Shown here piece by piece: positions 59,767 to 64,000 of a stretch of 64,000 nt of DNA. Below the pieces are notes generated by a model. The model worked only from the letters and a program-made list of their open reading frames with translations. It searched no databases and had not been told where the DNA came from. The first letter of the stretch is position 1. Each line of letters starts with the position of its first letter. A program made the position numbers and the translations under genes. The stretch is from DATAZK01 sp963731205 (GTDB lineage: Bacteria; Actinomycetota; Actinomycetes; Frankiales; Frankiaceae): the NCBI GenBank assembly GCA_963731205.1, contig CAVSUJ010000002.1, positions 1,488,001-1,552,000 on the forward strand, given 5' to 3'.

Positions 59767-61530
59767 CTACGCATCGGCGAGCCGGATAGAACCCTCGATC
59801 ATGAGGGCGTGAACGAACGCTTGCGGGAGGTTGCCGCGCAGCTGATGTTGCGCGGCGTCGTATTCCTCGCTGAACAGCTGCGGCGGTCCGCAGGCGGCGC
59901 GGGTCCGTTCGAACCATCCCCGGGCGGTCAGCGGGTCGCCTTGCTGGCTGGTGGCTAATGCCATCAGGAAGCCGCAGAGCAGGAAAGCTCCTTCGGCGTC
60001 GCCGAGTGGCCGGGCATCCTGGCGGAACCGGTAGGCGTAACCGTCCTGCGTCAGGTCACGGGTGTAGGCGGCCAGAGTCGCGATGGTGCGAGGGTCATCG
60101 GCGGGGACGGCGCCGCGTAACCCTGGCAGGAGCAGTGCGGCGTCGAGCCCAGCATCGTCGGGGGACCGTTGCCAGTGTCCGGCTGGGGCGGTGGCATGTC
60201 GGGCGGTGTCGGCAACGATCGCGTCGGCGAGGCTGAGCCACTCGCCGGCGCGCTTAGGGGCGGGGTGTGTGGCGGCGATGGCCCTGAGGCCGGCGGCGGC
60301 GGTGAGCCGGCTGTGGGTCCAGGGCCTGTTGTCGATTTCCCAGATGCCGGCGTCGGGCTCTGTCCAGCGCCGGGTGATGGCCGCGGCAGCGGTTTCGGCG
60401 GCTTTCCATCCGTCGGTGTCGAGCCGGTCGTGTCCGGCTGCGGCGGCGAACAGCAAGAGTGCCTCGCCGAAGGCGTCGAGTTGGAACTGCTGGTTGACCC
60501 AGTTGCCGATGATGTCCGAGCCACCCGGATAACCGGGAAGGCTGAGGTGACGTTGGTCGGGCACCGGCGCGCCAGTGGTGGTGTAGGCCGGTGCCATCCG
60601 GTCACCGTGCTCGAGCAGACGGCCGCCGACGTAGCTGACCGCATCGTCAAGCAGCGGATGGGGGCCGCCGGCGGCGACGGCCTGTCCGGCGTAGCACTGG
60701 TCGCGGATCCACACGTAGCGGTAGTCGTAGTTACGGCCGGCTTCGGCGCGTTCGGGAAGGCTGGTAGTCGCTGCGGCGACCATTCCACCGCCGCGGCTGG
60801 TCAGCCCCTGCAGGACGGCGTAACTGTGCCGGGTGTCCGCCGGTGCCAGCGCGTCCGTGACGGGTGGGACAGCGGCGTGCCATGCCGTCTCGGTGGCTTC
60901 CCACAGCCGGCGAGGCGATGGAAGCTCGAACGGCAGTTCGTGGTCGCTGACCTCGAGGACGAAATCCCGGTACTGCCCGGCCGGAACGGTGCAATCAAAA
61001 GCTAGTCGCCGGTGGCTACGCGTCCCCGCAGGGTGTGCTTGCGCGGCGCCGGCCCACCGAACGTTGAGCGGACCCGTACGGCCGGTCCATACCGCGGCGG
61101 ACTGGCGCAGCTCGAGCAGTGCGTCGTCCCCGAAGTTGCTGTGCGGACTCAAAGTGACCTGCACGTGAGCGTCACCATCGACGGCGATAACCCGGCGCAG
61201 CAGTATCAGCCGGTGAGGGTCGGCGGGGTAGGCGAGGGCTTCGCGGCATTCGATGATGCCGTCGGTAGTGACCCAGCGGCTGCGCCAGATGAGTGACCCC
61301 GGCTCGTAATAACCGCCCCAGACGTAGGTGTCGACCGGGGTGATGGCATAGGCGCCGGACCCGCCGATGAGGGAGGAGAACACGGCGTCGCTGTCCCAGC
61401 GGGGGGCGCACATCCAGACGATGTCACCGCGAGGACCGAGGATGGCACCGCGTTCACCGTCGGCGAGCAGGGCGTATTCGCGTAGGACGTGAGGCGGGTA
61501 ATCCGCGTCCGGTGCCGCCGGGCGGGCCAT
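59767..61530 (-). CDS. GH15 family glucoamylase/trehalase-like hydrolase
   Basis: 587 residues. The N-terminal beta-sandwich (EYALLADGERGAILGPRGDI, WMCAPRWDSDAVFSSLIGG) precedes the (alpha/alpha)6 barrel with NYDYRYVWIRDQCYAGQAVA, DAGIWEIDNRPWTHSR (general acid Glu region) and LFSEEYDAAQHQLRGNLPQA (second Glu). The family cleaves alpha-1,4-glucosides, or trehalose in actinobacteria. No signal peptide, so a cytosolic role. Start overlaps the stop of the small membrane gene by one base. It is part of the MarR-SDR-membrane-GH15-epimerase operon. Confidence 0.92.
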   Translation of the reverse strand: MARPAAPDADYPPHVLREYALLADGERGAILGPRGDIVWMCAPRWDSDAVFSSLIGGSGAYAITPVDTYVWGGYYEPGSLIWRSRWVTTDGIIECREALAYPADPHRLILLRRVIAVDGDAHVQVTLSPHSNFGDDALLELRQSAAVWTGRTGPLNVRWAGAAQAHPAGTRSHRRLAFDCTVPAGQYRDFVLEVSDHELPFELPSPRRLWEATETAWHAAVPPVTDALAPADTRHSYAVLQGLTSRGGGMVAAATTSLPERAEAGRNYDYRYVWIRDQCYAGQAVAAGGPHPLLDDAVSYVGGRLLEHGDRMAPAYTTTGAPVPDQRHLSLPGYPGGSDIIGNWVNQQFQLDAFGEALLLFAAAAGHDRLDTDGWKAAETAAAAITRRWTEPDAGIWEIDNRPWTHSRLTAAAGLRAIAATHPAPKRAGEWLSLADAIVADTARHATAPAGHWQRSPDDAGLDAALLLPGLRGAVPADDPRTIATLAAYTRDLTQDGYAYRFRQDARPLGDAEGAFLLCGFLMALATSQQGDPLTARGWFERTRAACGPPQLFSEEYDAAQHQLRGNLPQAFVHALMIEGSIRLADA

Positions 61531-61883
61531 CAGCTGCTCCGAGCAAGTGCCGCGGTGATCGCCGCGGATCCGCTCGCCGCCGCAGCGTTAAGGAGTGCAG
61601 GCCGGCGGTAGGCCGGCCAGTGAACCGCGGCGGCGATCATGCTGACGGCGTGGATGCTGTCGACCGCGGACACCACGGCCCAGACGGCCCGGGTCGGCCG
61701 GCCGAGCTCAGCAACCGCCTGGACCAGGTAACGGCCGCCAAGCACCTGGAGAATCCAACCGGGTGGTGCGTCGGGTGTGCTGCCCGCAGCAATCCGGGCC
61801 ACCTGCTGAGGCCGACCGAGCAGGGCAGCGCCAACGGCAGCGGTCGCCGTGCCGACGACCACCGCGGGTGGGTTCCTTTTCAT
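61530..61883 (-). CDS. small membrane protein of the GH15 operon
   Basis: 117 residues from the ATG at 61883, whose first bases overlap the SDR stop (atga), which fixes the start. Two to three membrane segments (VVVGTATAAVGAALLG, VWAVVSAVDSIHAVSMIAAAV, ASGSAAITAALA). The segment GGRYLVQAVAELGRPTRAVW recalls DUF4267-like proteins. Function unknown. Confidence 0.75.
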   Translation of the reverse strand: MKRNPPAVVVGTATAAVGAALLGRPQQVARIAAGSTPDAPPGWILQVLGGRYLVQAVAELGRPTRAVWAVVSAVDSIHAVSMIAAAVHWPAYRRPALLNAAAASGSAAITAALARSS

Positions 61884-62888
61884 GGGGTGGCCCGCCGTGT
61901 CCACAGTGCCGCGGCCGTCGTGATGGCAGTGACGGCGACGGCGATCGTCGTGTGATGGTGGGAGGCCCAGAGCTGCGGATCATTGCTATGGGCTTTCGAC
62001 GAGAAGATTCCGCGGGCACCGAAGTCTTTTCCGCTTGGTCCGTCGGCTGGTTCCCACAGGTTGACGGGGGCGTCGGGCGCTTGCGGCTGACCAGTCTGCT
62101 GTGACTTGAAGCCGGCCCAACCGAGGTAGCGGTCGAGCAGGCCGGGTGCTAGGGCGTTCGCGGCGAGGGTTCCCATGGTGCTGGACCCGACCCAGTATTC
62201 GCGTCGGCGTGGGTGGTCGGCGGCATACAGCACGGCCCGGGCGGCGAACTCCGGCTGGTAAATAGGCGGGACGGGTTGCGCCTGGTCCGGCAGGCGGGAT
62301 AGCACCCACGAAAATTGGGGGGTGTTGACTGCCGGCATTTGCACCATCGTGGTGTGCACGCCGCTCTTGGCGTGCAGCAGCGCAGCGCAGCGCTTCGTTG
62401 AAGCGTTGAATGGCGTGTTTGGCGCCGCAGTACGCGGTTTGCAGCGGGATGCCGCGGTAAGCGAGGGCGGACCCGACCTGCACGATGGTCCTGCGGTCGC
62501 GAGGCTTCATGTGAGACAGGGCCGCCATGGTCGCGTAGACGTAGCCCAGGTAGCTCACTTCAGTGACGCGTTTGAATTCGTCCGGCTGGATTTGATCGAA
62601 CGGCGCGAAGACTGATGTAAAGGCAACGTTGATCCATGTGTCGATCGGGCCGACCTTCTCCTCGACCTGTTGCGCTGCAGCGAAGATGGCAGCGGAGTCC
62701 GCTACGTCCGTCGCAATCACGACCGGAGTCCCGCCACGGGCTCGGACGTCTTCAGCGGCAGCGGCCAGTCCCGTTTCACCTCGGGCGATCAACACGACGG
62801 TGGCGCCACGATCGGCGAACCCATTCGCGACGGCGCGTCCGATGCCGCCACTCGCGCCAGTCACTACAACGATCTGCGCAGACATCAT
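61880..62888 (-). pseudogene. short-chain dehydrogenase (SDR), one frameshift
   Basis: The first frame carries the NAD(P) loop VVVTGASGGIGRAVANGFAD, the WINVAFTSVFAPF strand, and the catalytic pair in TAYCGAKHAIQRFNEALR. Near 62375 the frame shifts by one base to HAKSGVHTTMVQMPAVNTPQ, LYAADHPRRREYWVGSSTMG and a C-terminal tail with a membrane-like helix. Repaired, it is about 335 residues, like the SDRs of other soil bacteria. Second gene of the operon, 13 bases after the MarR gene. Confidence 0.85.
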
Positions 62889-62901
62889 CTGCTCCTTTCG
62901 G

Positions 62902-63432
62902 TCATTCTGCAGGATGGGACTGCGTGGTCCATCCCATGGACCACAGTTCAGCGGCTGGTAGCTCGCCGGCAGCGGCGGCGAATTCGCTGAGGATGAGCGG
63001 TAGTTGTCTGCGCTTGTCGGCGGGCATGCGTCCTAGCGTTTTTTCAATGGCCGCCCGGCGATGGGTCATCACCCGCGTGACAAGCCGGCGGCCCGGCGCC
63101 GTCAATGCCAAGGTGAGGTTGCGGCGGTCATCAGGGTTGTCGCGACGATCGATGAGCCCCAGCGCGACCAGCCGATCGCAGGCCCGGGTCGCGTTCGAGG
63201 CGTGCACACCGATGGCTTCGGCGAACCGCACCAGGTTCACCGGTTCCAGGCTGGCAATGACCACCAGCGCCCGCAGTTGCGTGACGGTGACACGGTCCTC
63301 GACGGCGGCGATGGACTGGGCGCTGATAGCCACCAGCACACGGGAGGCGAGCATGACGGCGTCTGCCTGCGCAGCCAGCTCCACCGCAGCAGCGTCATCA
63401 GCCTTACCAACACGGGACTTCGATTCGGGCAC
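62902..63432 (-). CDS. MarR-family regulator of the SDR-GH15 operon
   Basis: About 176 residues from the GTG at 63432. Winged helix: VTVTQLRALVVIASLEPVNL, VRFAEAIGVHASNATRACDR (recognition helix), LGLIDRRDNPDDRRNLTLAL (wing). The C-terminal RMPADKRRQLPLILSEFAAA is a dimer helix. The start is uncertain; the frame is open upstream but palindromic operator sequence begins 14 bases beyond the chosen GTG. It heads the operon toward GH15 and is divergent from the TPP-enzyme gene. Confidence 0.8.
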   Translation of the reverse strand: MPESKSRVGKADDAAAVELAAQADAVMLASRVLVAISAQSIAAVEDRVTVTQLRALVVIASLEPVNLVRFAEAIGVHASNATRACDRLVALGLIDRRDNPDDRRNLTLALTAPGRRLVTRVMTHRRAAIEKTLGRMPADKRRQLPLILSEFAAAAGELPAAELWSMGWTTQSHPAE

Positions 63433-63445
63433 AGCAACATCATGT

Positions 63446-63468
63446 CGCAAGACTTGCGTAACAGCAAG
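63446..63468. promoter_or_regulatory. overlapping palindromes, probable MarR operator
   Basis: cgcaag-a-cttgcg (63446-63458) and cttgc-gtaaca-gcaag (63453-63468) are both perfect and share a half-site. They lie 14-36 bases upstream of the MarR start and 70 bases before the divergent TPP-enzyme gene, so one regulator could control both. Confidence 0.6.
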
Positions 63469-63537
63469 CTTTGCGGGTAGACAGTCTTCAGACGGCGAGC
63501 GGGAGACGACCGGCCGTCCTGGCGAACGGGAGTCCTG

Positions 63538-64000
63538 ATGACGCAGACGGTGGCTGATTTTCTTTTGGCACGGCTCCGTGAGTGGGAAGTCGGCCAGGTC
63601 TTCGGGTATCCCGGGGATGGCATCAATGGGCTGCTTGCCGCGTGGGGCAGGGCGGATAATGTGCCGCAGTTCGTGCAGGCGCGGCATGAGGAGATGGCCG
63701 CGTTCGAGGCCGTCGGTTACGCGAAGTTCTCCGGAAACGTCGGGGTCTGCGTCGCGACCAGCGGTCCGGGCGCGGTGCACCTGCTCAACGGGCTTTATGA
63801 CGCCAAGCTCGATCATGTCCCCGTGGTCGCGATCGTGGGGCAAACCGAACGCAGCGCCATGGGCGGCTCGTACCAGCAGGAAATTGACCTACTCAGCCTG
63901 TTCAAGGACGTCTGCAGCGACTACGTGCAGATGTGCACCGTGCCCCAGCAGCTGCCGAACCTGCTGGACCGGGCCATCCGCGTCGCGGTCACCGAACGGG
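63538..64000 (+). CDS. TPP-dependent enzyme (pyruvate oxidase/acetolactate-synthase-like), partial
   Basis: The first 154 residues are visible; the gene runs off the window. ATG at 63538. MTQTVADFLLARLREWEVGQ, VFGYPGDGINGLLAAW, the catalytic Glu in ARHEEMAAFEAVGYAKFSG, GVCVATSGPGAVHLLNGLYD and PVVAIVGQTERSAMGG are the pyrimidine-binding domain of the TPP family. The lineage resembles pyruvate oxidase-like proteins rather than biosynthetic acetolactate synthase (YPGDGINGLL in place of the usual FG-YPGGA-type text). Substrate unresolved without the C-terminal domains. Confidence 0.88.
   Translation, partial: MTQTVADFLLARLREWEVGQVFGYPGDGINGLLAAWGRADNVPQFVQARHEEMAAFEAVGYAKFSGNVGVCVATSGPGAVHLLNGLYDAKLDHVPVVAIVGQTERSAMGGSYQQEIDLLSLFKDVCSDYVQMCTVPQQLPNLLDRAIRVAVTER

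Overview
The window looks like chromosomal DNA of a high-GC actinobacterium. It carries an Lsr2 nucleoid protein, an Asp23/AmaP envelope-stress cluster, SpoIIE/HATPase/STAS stress-switch proteins, DUF3618 and holin-X proteins, and a GTTT-N14-GGGTA (sigmaB/SigF-type) promoter. A soil- or plant-associated Frankiales-like member is plausible, but that is inference. The window is unusually rich in transposon relics (IS481, IS30, IS21, IS6, IS256, IS3 and two copies of one integrase-core IS) and in frameshifted genes. It is therefore either a decaying accessory region or an assembly with residual single-base errors.

Layout. 1-5.9 kb: broken IS481, a secreted tandem-repeat protein with one frameshift, a tRNA-Lys-like 3' half, and an IS30 transposase fused in frame to the second half of an ABC solute-binding protein. 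6-11.2 kb: a sigma factor fused to a zinc-binding anti-sigma-like segment, divergent from a PRC-barrel/DUF2382 gene and an overlapping Asp23/AmaP operon. 12.3-20.7 kb: GGDEF protein, STAS protein, subtilase with tryptophan pentad repeats overlapping a membrane GGDEF-EAL protein, and a small ribbon-helix-helix-like protein. 21.6-26.8 kb: tiny proteins, IS elements, lsr2 and about 1.4 kb of featureless DNA. 26.8-32.8 kb: PrmC-like methyltransferase, TupA-like ATP-grasp and four glycosyltransferases, two of them frameshifted. 32.8-34.6 kb: DUF3618/holin-X/membrane protein operon, its first gene split by an amber codon. 34.9-43.4 kb: IS256 truncating a mannitol-dehydrogenase gene, zinc alcohol dehydrogenase with two companions, a pncC(cinA)-nadE operon, and an ADH stub cut by an IS21 istB relic. 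43.8-53.9 kb: the intact paralogue of the solute-binding protein, a second copy of the 23-kb IS, a membrane protein, a PAS-GAF-GAF-SpoIIE phosphatase with an anti-sigma-type kinase, and a beta-propeller lipoprotein. 53.9-64 kb: IS256 relic, IS3, an AhpD-like gene with an in-frame TGA, MarR/ClC pair, a MarR-SDR-membrane-GH15-epimerase operon, and the start of a TPP enzyme.

The observation I rate highest is the AhpD/carboxymuconolactone-decarboxylase-like gene at 55762-56355. Its single in-frame TGA sits exactly at the second cysteine of the E-x11-C-x2-C-x3-H signature. Twenty-one bases further on is a perfect 8-bp hairpin with a GGTC apical loop, as expected for a bacterial SECIS element. It is a candidate selenoprotein (C-H-Y-Sec). 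A Cys-to-stop mutation in this decay-prone window is the main alternative. The second theme is stress signalling: the sigma/anti-sigma fusion, the sigmaB-type promoter, the Asp23/AmaP operon and the partner-switch proteins could form one envelope-stress regulon.
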